Below are positions 25,699-39,636 of a DNA stretch of 64,000 bases, piece after piece. Location: positions 4,139,501 to 4,203,500 of the forward strand of contig NZ_FNRV01000001.1 in assembly GCF_900105115.1 (NCBI RefSeq), given 5' to 3'. Made by a program: the position numbers and the translations under genes. The DNA is from Pseudomonas mohnii. GTDB lineage: Bacteria; Pseudomonadota; Gammaproteobacteria; Pseudomonadales; Pseudomonadaceae. The first letter of the stretch is position 1, and every line of letters begins with the position of its first letter. The notes beneath the pieces were generated by a model. It was not told where the DNA came from. It did not search any database and worked only from the letters and a program-made list of their open reading frames with translations.

Positions 25699-28600
25699 AG
25701 GGCATCATTGCTGAATTGCGCTGCAAACTTGTTGGCCGGCATCGGGCGGCCGAACAGGTAGCCTTGAACCTCATCGCAACCGTGTTCGCGCAGGAAGTCC
25801 AGTTGTTCCTGGGTTTCCACGCCCTCGGCGATCACTGCCAGGTTGAGACTGTGGGCCATGGCGATGATCGCGCGGGCAATCTGTGCATCCTGTTCACCCG
25901 AGGGCAGGCCGTCGACGAAGGTTCGGTCGATTTTCAGTACGTCGATCGGGAACTGCTTGAGGTAGTTGAGCGATGAATACCCGGTGCCGAAGTCGTCGAC
26001 CGCAATGCTCAGGCCGAGGTTCTTCAGGCCATCGAGGATCTGCATCGCCTCGCAGACTTCGCGCATCAGGATACTCTCGGTCAACTCCAGTTCCAGGCAG
26101 GCCGGCGGCAGGCCGGTTTCCTTGAGAATGGTGGCGATCCGCGTACCGAGCTGACCATCCGAGAACTGCCGGGCGGAAATGTTCACCGAGACCTTCGGCA
26201 CGCGCACCTTGGTCTGGTGCCAGTTTTTCAGCTGGCGACAAGCCTCGCTGATCACCCAGTCGCCGACATCCACCACCAGGCCGAGTTCTTCGAGCACCGG
26301 AATGAAGTCCCCCGGCGGCACCAGGCCACGTCGTGGATGGCGCCAGCGCAGCAGGGCTTCGGCGCCGGTCAAGCGTTTGCCGTCGCCACTGAATTGCGGC
26401 TGGTAATACAGCACGAATTCGTTTTGCTCCAGGGCGTGGCGCAAGTCGCTTTCCAGCTCCAGACGCTCCAGGGCACTGGCGTTCATGTCCGCCTGGTAGA
26501 ACTGGAAGTTGTTCTTGCCTCGTTCCTTGGCGTGGTACATCGCGGTGTCGGCGTTCTTCATCAACTGGCTGAGTTCGTTACCGTCCTGCGGGCTGAGGGC
26601 GATGCCGATACTGGCGGTCACGAAGAATTCGCGGCCTTCGAGCACAAAGGGTTTCACCAGGCTGGCGAGTATCTGCTCTGCCACATGAATCGCCCGGTTC
26701 AAGGCGATTTGGCGGTTGGCTCGCGGTTGCAGGAGCAAGGTGAACTCGTCGCCACCCATGCGCGCCACGGTGTCGTCATCGTCGACGCAGCCGAGCAGGC
26801 GCGTGGCCATGTCCTTGAGCATGCGATCGCCTGCGGCATGCCCCAGGGAGTCGTTGATCGGCTTGAAGCGGTCCAGGTCGAGGAACATCAGCACCACCCA
26901 GGACTTTTGCCGTTCCGCCGCTTGCAATGCGGTGTGCAGACGGTCCTGGAACAATGTGCGGTTGGGCAGGTGCGTCAGGGCGTCGTAATAGGCGAGGCGG
27001 TGAATCCGCTGTTCACTGGCCTTGCGCTCGCTGATGTCGGTGAAGAAGCACACGTAACTGGCCAGATCGCCCTCATCATCCAGAACGGCGGTGATGCCGA
27101 CCCAGGCCGGATAGTGCTCACCATTGCGGCGCTTGAGCCAGACTTCGCCTTCCCAGGTGCTGTGCTGGCTCAGTTGCTTGAGTACATAACGCAGATGGGC
27201 TTCCTGCTGCTCGTCGACGGTCAGCATGTTCGGCAACTGGTCGAGGACTTGCTCCACCGCATAACCACTGACGCGGCTGAACGCCTCGTTGGCCTGGACG
27301 ATATAGCCGGCCGGGTCGGTGATCAGGATCGCCGAGGTCGAGTGTTCAAAAACCGTAGCCGCCATGCGCAGGTCTTTCTCGGCGCGGCGTTGCTGGCTGA
27401 TATCGCGACCGACCCCCAACACGCCTTCAAACGCACCGTGTTCATCCCAGACCAGTACCAGCCGCAACTCGATGGGAATCTTGCGCCCGTCGGCCCGCAG
27501 GCAGTCGAACAGGAACAATTGGGTCTGCACCTGGCTGCGCAACAATGCCAGTTGATCGGGTTTATCCAGCGCTTTGCTGACCCGGTCCATGAGGTGGAAT
27601 ATGCCGGTCAACTGCTGTGGGTTGGCGATGGTCGATTGCCAGCCATTGTGGAAAATCCACTCGACTTCGTAGCCCAGCACCGATTGCACCGACGGGCTGA
27701 CGTAGTTGAGTGCCATTCGGCTATCGGTGGAGAAAATCACGTCGCTGATGCTTTCAGCGAGCATCCGGTAACGCTGTTCGCTGTCGCGCAGGGATTCACT
27801 GGCTTCGATCTGGTCGGTGATGTCCTTGGCCACGCCGATAATCCGCGTGACCTGGTCGTGCTTGTCCCTTGCCAGAGCCTGCTCGCGAATCTCGAAGCGC
27901 CGCCATCCGCCGTTGTGGTGGCGAAAGCGCAACTGACACTGCATCAATTGCCGATAACCGGCTTGCCTCTGGGCCTGGCGCGAACGGTGATAGAAGTCGG
28001 CGTCTTCGGGGTGCAGGAGGATTTCCCAGAAATACTCGCCCATCTGTTGCAGTTCGGTGCGGTTGTATCCCAGCGTCTGACCCAGATGGTGGTTGCTGAA
28101 GATCATTCGTTGGCTGATCACGTCCTGCACGTACAAGTGATCGGGCACGGTTCGCACCACGTCGGACCAGAATCCTTCGCGCTCCAGCAGAGACAGCTCG
28201 ATGAGTTTACGGCTGGTGATGTCGGTGATGCTCAGGATCACCGCTTTATAGTCCTCGGGATCTTCCGGCAGGCGCAGCACCAGCCACAGATGCTGGTCCC
28301 GACCACTGGCGTTCTCCAGTTTGATTTCCAGTTCAAGCTGCTTTTGCTGGTTGAGGACCGCTTCGAGCACCTGATTGCCGATGGCACTGTCCCCAAGCGG
28401 GTTGCCGTCGATCAGCAACTTCCAGGCTTGAGCGGAGGTCGTGACGTTGAGCAGTTGCAGTGCAACCTGATTGACTTCGGTTATGCGCAATTCCTGCAAC
28501 AATTGCCGGCGACTCTGCGGGACCGCCAGCCACGCTTGCAGTTGTTCGGTGTTCTGCAATTGAGCCTTGTCGAATGCGTTTTTAAGGCCGGATATGTTGA

Positions 28601-29531
28601 GCACGCACAGTGCGACGCCGGTGCCTTCGAAGATCTCCTGATAACGTCGACGCCCTTCATGCAACTGGCGCTGGCGGCGGCGCATGTTCAGCAGGACGAT
28701 AAACGGCAGCATGGAAAAGGCCAGGCCCAGCAGGCACTTGCCAATGAAGGCCGGCAGCAGTTCTTCAAGTACACGTTGCCGATCGAACAATCCACGTAGT
28801 TGCCAGTCGCTGCTGCTCAAGGGCACGGTCAGCACGCTGTTGGCCACATCGTCCTGGGTCAGCGTGCCCGGGTTGACCAGGGGAAGGGCTTCATCGCGAC
28901 TGATGATCTGGTGGTTGAAGCGGTTTTCCACCAGCCACTGCGGTCGGCCGGTCACGTCAGTCAGATTGGTCAGTGACGAAAGAAACGTCGGCTTCAGGCG
29001 CAAGGCCCAGTAGCCGCGGGTACTGCCGCTGGCCTGATGCAACAGCAGATGCACCGCCGAGCCGTCGATGGCATTGCTGAAGTAGTGACGCTGGGCACCG
29101 CTGCGACGGACCAGTTCGCTCAGGAAATCGGCGTCTTCGCTGTTGTCGGCGCTGTCATTGAGGATGACTCCGGACGGGCTGAGCAATGCCAGGCTGACCA
29201 GGTCGGGCAGGGACTTTTGCAGTTTGCGCAGCAGCTCCTGCTGTTCGTCGGGACTTTGCGGTTGTTCGACGATCGGTAGCAGGTTAAGGGCGATCTGCGC
29301 GTTGAGCGCCATGTTCAGGCTGACTTGTGCGGCCAGATCAGCGGTGTAGTCGATGGTGTACTGACGCTGGTTTTTCTGTGTTTCGCGCAACTGATCCAGC
29401 AGCTGCCAGAACAGCAACGCGAGCAGCAATAGTACAAGCGTCGCCAACGCGCCTATGAGCGTTCCGCGCAGGGGAGAGCCGGGCGCCGTTAATGGTGCGC
29501 TGGTGGTCAGGGGCGAAGGGACGTTGGACAA
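25683..29531 (-). CDS. morA: MorA-type membrane GGDEF/EAL regulator (c-di-GMP turnover)
   Basis: 1282 residues, starting at TTG with AGGA upstream. Order: helix TM1 (about 24-46), periplasmic sensor region, TM2 (about 263-283), three to four PAS/PAC domains (about 295-870), GGDEF (about 880-1035) and EAL (about 1040-1275). The diguanylate cyclase motif MGGDEF at 926-930 is intact, but the RxxD inhibitory site before it reads DDDD, so product inhibition is probably lost. The EAL side is complete: [26 protein letters not shown]. Length and its place next to glyA match MorA, which controls flagella and biofilm. Both activities are plausible. Confidence 0.93.
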   Translation of the reverse strand: MSNVPSPLTTSAPLTAPGSPLRGTLIGALATLVLLLLALLFWQLLDQLRETQKNQRQYTIDYTADLAAQVSLNMALNAQIALNLLPIVEQPQSPDEQQELLRKLQKSLPDLVSLALLSPSGVILNDSADNSEDADFLSELVRRSGAQRHYFSNAIDGSAVHLLLHQASGSTRGYWALRLKPTFLSSLTNLTDVTGRPQWLVENRFNHQIISRDEALPLVNPGTLTQDDVANSVLTVPLSSSDWQLRGLFDRQRVLEELLPAFIGKCLLGLAFSMLPFIVLLNMRRRQRQLHEGRRRYQEIFEGTGVALCVLNISGLKNAFDKAQLQNTEQLQAWLAVPQSRRQLLQELRITEVNQVALQLLNVTTSAQAWKLLIDGNPLGDSAIGNQVLEAVLNQQKQLELEIKLENASGRDQHLWLVLRLPEDPEDYKAVILSITDITSRKLIELSLLEREGFWSDVVRTVPDHLYVQDVISQRMIFSNHHLGQTLGYNRTELQQMGEYFWEILLHPEDADFYHRSRQAQRQAGYRQLMQCQLRFRHHNGGWRRFEIREQALARDKHDQVTRIIGVAKDITDQIEASESLRDSEQRYRMLAESISDVIFSTDSRMALNYVSPSVQSVLGYEVEWIFHNGWQSTIANPQQLTGIFHLMDRVSKALDKPDQLALLRSQVQTQLFLFDCLRADGRKIPIELRLVLVWDEHGAFEGVLGVGRDISQQRRAEKDLRMAATVFEHSTSAILITDPAGYIVQANEAFSRVSGYAVEQVLDQLPNMLTVDEQQEAHLRYVLKQLSQHSTWEGEVWLKRRNGEHYPAWVGITAVLDDEGDLASYVCFFTDISERKASEQRIHRLAYYDALTHLPNRTLFQDRLHTALQAAERQKSWVVLMFLDLDRFKPINDSLGHAAGDRMLKDMATRLLGCVDDDDTVARMGGDEFTLLLQPRANRQIALNRAIHVAEQILASLVKPFVLEGREFFVTASIGIALSPQDGNELSQLMKNADTAMYHAKERGKNNFQFYQADMNASALERLELESDLRHALEQNEFVLYYQPQFSGDGKRLTGAEALLRWRHPRRGLVPPGDFIPVLEELGLVVDVGDWVISEACRQLKNWHQTKVRVPKVSVNISARQFSDGQLGTRIATILKETGLPPACLELELTESILMREVCEAMQILDGLKNLGLSIAVDDFGTGYSSLNYLKQFPIDVLKIDRTFVDGLPSGEQDAQIARAIIAMAHSLNLAVIAEGVETQEQLDFLREHGCDEVQGYLFGRPMPANKFAAQFSNDALFMFD

Positions 29532-29812
29532 ACTTTGATCCTGCGGTTTGGCTTGACTGGCGCGACGTGCACTATAAGCCGGACGCCCGAAGGGCGGCTA
29601 GCATGCCTTGAGTTGTGGCAAAGTGCCAGTCCCGCTCGGCTGGACGGCCATCTGTCATTCAGGTAGCTTTGCCGGTTACGCGGGAGCGTTCCAGCTCCCA
29701 GGGCTTTTTCAGCGCGCACCACCTTGAACGCTTTCAATCGGGCGACGCGCACGGCCTGGCCAGGCATCGCCTGAGCCCTGATCATTCATCTGTCACTGAC
29801 CCTAGGTTCTCC

Positions 29813-31477
<1,665 letters not shown>

Positions 31478-31495
31478 TTCGGGTCGGTGGCATGA

Positions 31496-31528
31496 AAAAG
31501 CGGAGCCTTCGGGCTCCGTTTTTTTTGC
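31496..31528 (+). terminator. Rho-independent terminator of ettA
   Basis: Stem CGGAGCC, loop TTCG, stem GGCTCCG, then eight T, with A5 before it. Confidence 0.93.
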
Positions 31529-31560
31529 CTGGGCTTTTTTCAGGAGTGCCGAGGCGAATT

Positions 31561-31659
31561 CATCGCTAGCAGGCTAGCTCCCACAGGGTTTTTTGGGATG
31601 TCCGGGATCAGTGTTCCACCGCCGTCCTCTGTGGGAGCTGGCCTGCCAGCGATAGCGGT
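31561..31659. repeat. REPIN of a second REP type
   Basis: Left unit TCGCTAGCAGGCTAGCTCCC plus ACAGG; right unit CTGTGGGAGCTGGCCTGCCA plus GCGATAGCGG. The palindrome is GCTAGC-AG-GCTAGC in one half and GCTGGCCTGCCAGC in the other, unlike the GCGAGC type elsewhere in the window. Confidence 0.85.
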
Positions 31660-31712
31660 GTAGCTGTTGGTGCATGATCTGGATCCTGTCTCCCCATTCA
31701 GGTGCAAAATAA

Positions 31713-33682
<1,970 letters not shown>

Positions 33683-33816
33683 GGTTTTCTCCCGATATAG
33701 GGTTTGGGCCATGGTTGCAGGCTTTTAGTTTCGATGAATGTCTGTGAGCGACCTGTGGCGACTGACGGGCCCGGGCCGCACGCTCGTCCACAACGGGGTG
33801 GCGCGCTGCCTGTGAG

Positions 33817-35670
33817 CTAGTAGTGATACCACTTCACCTCAAGCATCACTTCGTTCTCGGGCGTGGCCAGGTGGCTGAATTCGCGCTGGGCGCTCAGGCG
33901 CAAGCCCAGGTTGCGCGACAGTTCCCACTGCTGGTTCAGGCTCAGGCCACGACGCACTTCGCCATTGGTGAAGAAATCGCCCTTGGCCTCCAGACTGAAG
34001 TTGCCCAGCGGATTTTTCCACAGCAGGCCCGTGTTGAAACCCGCCGCCGGGGCGATAAAACCGGCGAAGTCATTGTTGTGCTCGACCCGCACGGTGCCCA
34101 GGGCAAAACCCAGCAGGTCGTCGCCCAGTTGCCAGGTGCCACCGCCGCCGCCGTTGACGTGGCTGACCAGGGTTTCGTCGTCATGTTTGCCCGGGACCCG
34201 CTCCAGACCGCCTGTGACCTGCCACGACAGCGGTTGCAGCAACTCATTGCGCGGTGTCAGGGAGCGGATGGTCGCCAGATCCAGTTGCTGTAACTGCCAG
34301 TCATTGCCTTCGTACTGGCGCAATTTGAGCTGGAGGATTTCGATCTGCGCGCCGAGGGGGAAACTTTCGGCGTTGTCGTTGAGGTCGTGATAGGCCATGC
34401 GCAGGCCGTATTCACCAAACGCCTTGTCGCCCCGGGTGCCGAGACCGGCCTGCCAGGTGCGGGATTCGTGACCGTCCTCCGGCAGGCCGGGTTGCGGGAT
34501 GTCCAGCTCCGGTGCCGGGTTCTGATTGATCGCCCGCAGCAGTTCGAAGCTGCGCTGGGCCCGTGCGGGATCGCGTTCCTGTCCATTGGCCCGGTAGCGC
34601 TCCAGTCGATAAGCGGCGTCGATGATCAACGCCTGGCGGTCGCGGGGCTGTGCCTTGAACGCCGGGGCCTGCAATTGTTTCTGGTCGGCGCTGACCTTCA
34701 GCACCCACTGTTGCTCTTCATCGGTCAAGGGCGCGGCGCGGCTCAAAAGTTCTCGCTCGCGCGACGGTCGATATTGGATGGACTCCACCAGCCCGGCCTC
34801 TTTCACCGCTTTGACGGTGTCGGTGGGAATGGCCGTCAGGGGGAATTGTTCGGTCAGGCGCAGGCTCGGGCGAGCCACTTGCAGCAACTCCAGCAGGCGA
34901 TAGGAACAGTTTTCGTCGAAGAAAAAATAGTCGAACTTGATCTGTTTCAGTTCCCAGACGTGCTCGACCATGCGCGCCGTTTCTGCCTGGGTCAGGTTCA
35001 GCCGGTATTCCCACAGGTCACGGTTTTCCAGGCTGCGGTATTCCGAGAGTTTTTCCTGGTACGGCACCAGTGCAAAGAGGCCCGGATACCCGCCCATCAG
35101 GCCTTTCCAGGCATAGAGGATGCTGTTGTCCGAGCCTTCGATGTAGGCGCCGAAGTTGATCGCGTAACTGAGCAGTGAGGTCTTGTCGCTCTGTACATCG
35201 GCCTGATCGATGCGCAACAGGGTGTGGCCGAACATCGAAGATGGACTGTTCAGGTAGGCAGCCGGAAAAATCATCACCGCGCTGTGGGGCGAAACATCCT
35301 TGAACCACTGCTTGAACTCAGCGCAGTCCACGGTCGGCAGATCCGTCAGGTTGAGCTGCGCTTTCAGCCAGCGGGTGCGGGCCGGGTAAACGCATTGGGC
35401 ATGCTGTTCGCCAGCACTGGCCGGGGCATACAGCGCTTGCACGGTGGCCGCCAGTTCGTGATCAGGGTGTTCATTGCCATCGGCGGCGAGGAAGAATTTT
35501 TTGTCACTGACGTAGCTGCGCCAGCCGCCGAGCTTGGCGGTTTCGTAATGACCCAGGGAAATCCAGAAAGGGTCGTTGGCCAGTTGCTGCAAACGTTGTG
35601 GATCGACTTGAGACGCGGCGGACAGCGGGGCGCAGATACTGAGCGCCAGCCAGGCAAGGCGTTTGAGCAT
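33817..35670 (-). CDS. DUF4105 protein: papain-like domain plus probable outer-membrane barrel
   Basis: 617 residues from the ATG at 35670, with a signal peptide (MLKRLAWLALSICAPLSAAS). Residues about 130-300 form the DUF4105/Lnb-type periplasmic domain. NSPSSMFGHTLLRI puts a His at 149 and FDENCSYRLLELL puts a Cys at 255; this His-then-Cys arrangement recalls circularly permuted NlpC/papain folds, which is inference. From about 400 on, alternating strands (GTWQLGDDLLGFALGTVRVE, FSLEAKGDFFTNGEV) end at a terminal Tyr, as in outer-membrane beta-barrels. The DUF3015 gene lies upstream but with its own terminator between them. Confidence 0.78.
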   Translation of the reverse strand: MLKRLAWLALSICAPLSAASQVDPQRLQQLANDPFWISLGHYETAKLGGWRSYVSDKKFFLAADGNEHPDHELAATVQALYAPASAGEQHAQCVYPARTRWLKAQLNLTDLPTVDCAEFKQWFKDVSPHSAVMIFPAAYLNSPSSMFGHTLLRIDQADVQSDKTSLLSYAINFGAYIEGSDNSILYAWKGLMGGYPGLFALVPYQEKLSEYRSLENRDLWEYRLNLTQAETARMVEHVWELKQIKFDYFFFDENCSYRLLELLQVARPSLRLTEQFPLTAIPTDTVKAVKEAGLVESIQYRPSRERELLSRAAPLTDEEQQWVLKVSADQKQLQAPAFKAQPRDRQALIIDAAYRLERYRANGQERDPARAQRSFELLRAINQNPAPELDIPQPGLPEDGHESRTWQAGLGTRGDKAFGEYGLRMAYHDLNDNAESFPLGAQIEILQLKLRQYEGNDWQLQQLDLATIRSLTPRNELLQPLSWQVTGGLERVPGKHDDETLVSHVNGGGGGTWQLGDDLLGFALGTVRVEHNNDFAGFIAPAAGFNTGLLWKNPLGNFSLEAKGDFFTNGEVRRGLSLNQQWELSRNLGLRLSAQREFSHLATPENEVMLEVKWYHY

Positions 35671-35721
35671 AAGTGGCAACTTAATTCGAAAAAAAACAAA
35701 GACCCAAAGAGGGGCAGGTCC

Positions 35722-35755
35722 AAAAAACAAAACCCGCTTCCCTGAAGAAGCGGGG
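35722..35755 (-). terminator. Rho-independent terminator of the DUF3015 gene
   Basis: On the minus strand: stem CCCGCTTC, loop TTCAGG, stem GAAGCGGG, then TTTTGTTTTTT. It sits 12 bases after the DUF3015 stop and about 50 before the DUF4105 start. Confidence 0.88.
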
Positions 35756-35766
35756 TCGAGTCGAGC

Positions 35767-36255
35767 TTAAGCTTGAGTGGCGTACTTGGCCAGACGAGGG
35801 TCGTTTTTCAGAACGGCCAGGGTGTTGGTATGAACATCTTCAGCGGTCACGTCAGCTTTGCTGAAGATCTGTTGGAAGTGCTCGTGAGTGACGGCGGCGA
35901 AGTGCGCACGGTCTTCCGGCGCCACGCCCAGTACCACGGCGTAAGTGGTCAGCGCTTCGCCCTGACCTTTAGCCATGTCTTCGGACAGCTCGTTCATCAT
36001 GCCATTCATGGCGAACCAGGATTTGCCGCCATAGGTCAGCGACGCGTTGGTTGCGCAACCGTTGGTCCCGGAAGTCATGCCGAAGGTTGCGTTACCGGAA
36101 GTGCCGTTGGTGGTGGATGCCAGGAAGTGAGCCGGAGTACCACGCTGACCTTCGAACAGCATGTTGCCCCAACCGCAATCCGGACCGCCTGGCGCTTGAG
36201 CCATGGCGTTGAGGGATGCAACGGTGAAGAGAGTACCGAGAAGAATCCGTTTCAT
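35767..36255 (-). CDS. DUF3015 periplasmic protein
   Basis: 162 residues with a signal peptide (MKRILLGTLFTVASLNAMAQ, cleavage near residue 20). The mature part holds CGWGNMLFEGQRG, ATFGMTSGTNGCA and a helical C-terminal half rich in charged residues. The first part is typical of DUF3015, found in Pseudomonas and other gammaproteobacteria next to DUF4105 genes. The function is unknown; a conserved Cys pair suggests a disulphide. The strong terminator suggests high, independent expression. Confidence 0.85.
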   Translation of the reverse strand: MKRILLGTLFTVASLNAMAQAPGGPDCGWGNMLFEGQRGTPAHFLASTTNGTSGNATFGMTSGTNGCATNASLTYGGKSWFAMNGMMNELSEDMAKGQGEALTTYAVVLGVAPEDRAHFAAVTHEHFQQIFSKADVTAEDVHTNTLAVLKNDPRLAKYATQA

Positions 36256-36533
36256 AGCTTTGTTCTCTTTTAGATGCGTACCAATGGAAAAGGGGGTTTG
36301 GCCCGTTCCGGCGCCAGTTGGGCCGGTTATTAGTCCAGCCGCGCAGTTTGGAGTTTAGGCACGATCAAGCGGTTCCGTGATTTTTTGCAAAACATTCGTT
36401 GAAAACAGTGAATTGGCGCGGCTCTGTACAGGGGTTTCGAGTTCTCTATGCTTTGGTTAAGGCGCTCCTTGCCAGTCGGGCATGGGCAGCGCCAGAATGC
36501 CGCTATCTGCCCCGCCTGATGTAAGGAAGCCCG

Positions 36534-38972
36534 ATGCCTGATCCTGTTGCTGCCAGCTTGCGTCTAGCGCCTGAAGCGCTGACCCGTCCGTTTTCCGCTG
36601 AACAGTTCAGCTTCTCTACCACTAATGATCTGGAGCCCTTCCGCGGTGTGCTTGGCCAGGAACGTGCGGTCGAAGCCTTGCAGTTCGGTGTGGCCATGCC
36701 ACGCCCCGGTTACAACGTGTTCGTCATGGGTGAACCCGGCACCGGCCGGTTTTCGTTCGTCAAACGCTACCTGAAGGCCGAAGCCAAACGCCAGCAGACC
36801 CCGGCGGACTGGGTCTACGTCAATAATTTCGATGAGCCGCGCGAGCCCCGCGCACTGGAATTGCCGTCGGGCACCGCCGGCGCCTTCATCGGCGACATCA
36901 ACGGCTTGATCGACAACCTGCTGGCCACCTTTCCAGCGGTGTTCGAGCACCCGTCCTATCAACAAAAGAAAAGTGCCATCGACCGCGCCTTCAACCAGCG
37001 CTACGACAAGGCGCTGGATATCATCGAGCGTCTGGCTCTGGAGAAGGATGTCGCGCTCTACCGAGACAGCAGCAACATCGCCTTCACCCCGATGGCCGAG
37101 GGCAAGGCGCTGGACGAGGCGGAGTTCGCCCAGTTGCCGGAAGCCGAGCGTGAACGCTTCCATGACGACATTTCCGCGCTGGAAGAGCGTCTGAACGAAG
37201 AGCTGGCCAGCCTGCCGCAATGGAAGCGCGAGTCGAGCAATCAGCTGCGCCATCTCAACGAAGAAACCATCACCCTGGCCTTGCAGCCGTTGCTTTCGCC
37301 GTTGTCGGAAAAGTACGCAGAGAACGCCGCCGTGTGCGGTTACCTGCAAGCCATGCAGGTGTACCTGCTCAAGACCGTGGTCGAGCAACTGGTGGACGAC
37401 AGCAAGACTGACGCCGTCGCCCGCAAACTGCTGGAAGAACAGTACGCGCCGAGCCTGGTGGTCGGTCATGCCTCCAGTGGCGGTGCGCCCGTGGTGTTTG
37501 AGCCGCACCCGACTTATGAAAACCTGTTTGGCCGGATCGAATACAGCACTGACCAAGGCGCGCTGTACACCACCTATCGCCAGCTGCGGCCGGGGGCGTT
37601 GCATCGGGCCAACGGCGGCTTCCTGATCCTTGAAGCGGAAAAAATGCTCAGCGAGCCGTTTGTATGGGATGCGCTGAAACGCGCCCTGCAATCGCGCAAG
37701 CTGAAAATGGAATCACCGCTGGGTGAACTGGGGCGCCTGGCCACCGTGACCCTGACCCCGCAAAACATTCCGTTGCAGGTCAAAGTCGTGATCATCGGAG
37801 CCCGTTCGCTCTACTACACGCTGCAGGACCTCGATCCGGACTTCCAGGAAATGTTCCGCGTCCTGGTGGATTTCGATGAAGATATCCCGATGGTCGACGA
37901 GAGCCTGGAGCAGTTCGCCCAGTTGCTCAAAACCCGTACTTCGGAAGAAGGCATGGCGCCGTTGACCGCCGATGCGGTGGCGCGACTGGCTACCTACAGC
38001 GCACGTTTGGCTGAGCACCAGGGGCGTTTGTCGGCACGCATTGGTGATCTGTTCCAACTGGTCAGCGAGGCGGATTTCATTCGTCATCTGGCGAGTGATG
38101 AAATGACCGATGCCGGCCACATCGAACGAGCGCTCAAGGCCAAGGCCACCCGTACCGGGCGTGTGTCGGCGCGGATTCTCGACGACATGCTCGCCGGGAT
38201 CATCCTGATCGACACCGATGGCGCGGCCGTCGGCAAGTGCAACGGCTTGACGGTGCTGGAAGTCGGCGATTCGGCCTTCGGTGTGCCGGCGCGGATTTCT
38301 GCCACGGTGTATCCGGGCGGCAGCGGTATCGTCGATATCGAACGTGAGGTCAACCTGGGTCAGCCGATTCACTCCAAAGGCGTGATGATCCTCACCGGGT
38401 ACCTGGGCAGTCGTTATGCCCAGGAATTCCCGTTGGCGATTTCCGCGAGTATTGCGCTGGAACAATCCTACGGTTATGTCGATGGCGACAGTGCGTCGCT
38501 GGGCGAGGCGTGCACGCTGATCTCGGCACTGTCGAAAACCCCACTCAAGCAGTGTTTTGCAATCACCGGTTCGATCAACCAGTTCGGTGAAGTGCAGGCG
38601 GTGGGTGGGGTCAACGAGAAGATCGAAGGGTTCTTCCGTCTCTGCGAAGCCCGTGGGCTGACCGGCGAGCAAGGGGCAATCATTCCCCATGCCAACGTCG
38701 CGACGCTGATGCTCGACGAAAAAGTGCTGACGGCGGTGCGCGCAGGGCTGTTCCATGTCTACGCGGTGCGCCAGGCGGACGAGGCCTTGAGCTTGCTGGT
38801 AGGCGAGCCGGCGGGTGAGCCGGATGAGAATGGCGAGTTTCCTGAAGGCAGTGTCAACGCGCGGGTGGTTGAGCGCTTGCGGGTCATCGCGGAAATGATC
38901 AGCGAAGACGATCTGAAGGAAGCCGAGAAAGAGGCGGCGCAGGAGGCACTGGTCGAAGCCAAACCGGCCTGA
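36534..38972 (+). CDS. Lon-family ATP-dependent protease (YcbZ/AsrA type)
   Basis: 812 residues behind GGAAG. The N-terminal AAA part has MGEPGTGRFSFVKRYL as a modified Walker A, an inserted helical segment (about 150-290), and RANGGFLILEAEKML as Walker B. The C-terminal Lon protease domain has catalytic Ser653 in GDSASLGEA and Lys696 in GGVNEKIEGF, spaced 43 residues as in Lon. The end (about 785-812) is an acidic, Ala-rich helix. It belongs to the Lon-like group that includes the P. aeruginosa stress protease AsrA; a quality-control role is inferred. Monocistronic, followed by a REPIN. Confidence 0.9.
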   Translation: MPDPVAASLRLAPEALTRPFSAEQFSFSTTNDLEPFRGVLGQERAVEALQFGVAMPRPGYNVFVMGEPGTGRFSFVKRYLKAEAKRQQTPADWVYVNNFDEPREPRALELPSGTAGAFIGDINGLIDNLLATFPAVFEHPSYQQKKSAIDRAFNQRYDKALDIIERLALEKDVALYRDSSNIAFTPMAEGKALDEAEFAQLPEAERERFHDDISALEERLNEELASLPQWKRESSNQLRHLNEETITLALQPLLSPLSEKYAENAAVCGYLQAMQVYLLKTVVEQLVDDSKTDAVARKLLEEQYAPSLVVGHASSGGAPVVFEPHPTYENLFGRIEYSTDQGALYTTYRQLRPGALHRANGGFLILEAEKMLSEPFVWDALKRALQSRKLKMESPLGELGRLATVTLTPQNIPLQVKVVIIGARSLYYTLQDLDPDFQEMFRVLVDFDEDIPMVDESLEQFAQLLKTRTSEEGMAPLTADAVARLATYSARLAEHQGRLSARIGDLFQLVSEADFIRHLASDEMTDAGHIERALKAKATRTGRVSARILDDMLAGIILIDTDGAAVGKCNGLTVLEVGDSAFGVPARISATVYPGGSGIVDIEREVNLGQPIHSKGVMILTGYLGSRYAQEFPLAISASIALEQSYGYVDGDSASLGEACTLISALSKTPLKQCFAITGSINQFGEVQAVGGVNEKIEGFFRLCEARGLTGEQGAIIPHANVATLMLDEKVLTAVRAGLFHVYAVRQADEALSLLVGEPAGEPDENGEFPEGSVNARVVERLRVIAEMISEDDLKEAEKEAAQEALVEAKPA

Positions 38973-39003
38973 TACAAAACAATCCAGGGATTAAACCGTT
39001 CCA

Positions 39004-39095
39004 CTGTGGGAGCGAGCCTGCTCGCGATGACGGATTAACATTCAGCATGTTTGTTGACTGTCAGTCTGTTATCGCGAGCAGGCTCGCTCCCACAT
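39004..39095. repeat. REPIN (GCGAGC-CT-GCTCGC variant)
   Basis: CTGTGGGAGCGAGCCTGCTC plus GCGATGACGG, then ATCGCGAGCAGGCTCGCTCC plus CACA. Both halves carry the same CT/AG centre. Confidence 0.9.
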
Positions 39096-39291
39096 TTGTT
39101 TGTGTGTATCCCAAAGTGCCATCACTCTGACGTCAATATTCACACAATGACCATTCGGCGCCTTCTGGTCTTGCCTGACGTGCTAGTCAGACTTTTCTTC
39201 TATTCTCTGCTCAAGGATATCGACAGTAATCACTGGATCGAGACAGCCTTCGCTTGGGGGCTGAATACCGGATCTAACGAGGGTCGCCGCC

Positions 39292-39633
39292 ATGTCGCGC
39301 AACCTCTGCCTCACCCGTCAATGCCTGGGTCTTGTGACCCGTATCGAATGCGCCATCAAACCGTTGGCGGGCGATACGGGCATGTGGACCTTACTCTTCG
39401 CTGCCGGAATGGCGGGCGAACAACCTTCAGCCATCAAGGCTCAAGGCCCGTTTCATGGACCTTTTGTCGCTGAGTCGATACTCGACACTATTGTTGAAAG
39501 CCTGACCTTGCACGGTTATGAACTGGCCGATGACCCGCAGATCTGGTGCCTGCATCTGCAAGCCCAGTTGCGGGAAATCAACGGTGGTCGTTGCCGTAGC
39601 GTCGGTGGCTTCGAGTTCCGGCCCGAGCATTAA
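39292..39633 (+). CDS. Conserved hypothetical protein
   Basis: 113 residues behind GAGGG. No signal peptide or membrane helix. FEFRPEH at the end and the middle segment MWTLLFAAGMAGEQPSAIKA do not remind me of a named family. It is convergent with the lipoprotein gene, with three bases between the stops. Codon usage is like the backbone, so it is probably an old Pseudomonas gene. The function is unknown. Confidence 0.7.
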   Translation: MSRNLCLTRQCLGLVTRIECAIKPLAGDTGMWTLLFAAGMAGEQPSAIKAQGPFHGPFVAESILDTIVESLTLHGYELADDPQIWCLHLQAQLREINGGRCRSVGGFEFRPEH

Positions 39634-39636
39634 GCG

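Noticed and set aside
26217..28799. 860-residue open frame on the plus strand inside morA
   Set aside because: It is a shadow of the high-GC morA codons: no domain is recognisable, composition is odd, and morA is clearly real across the same bases.
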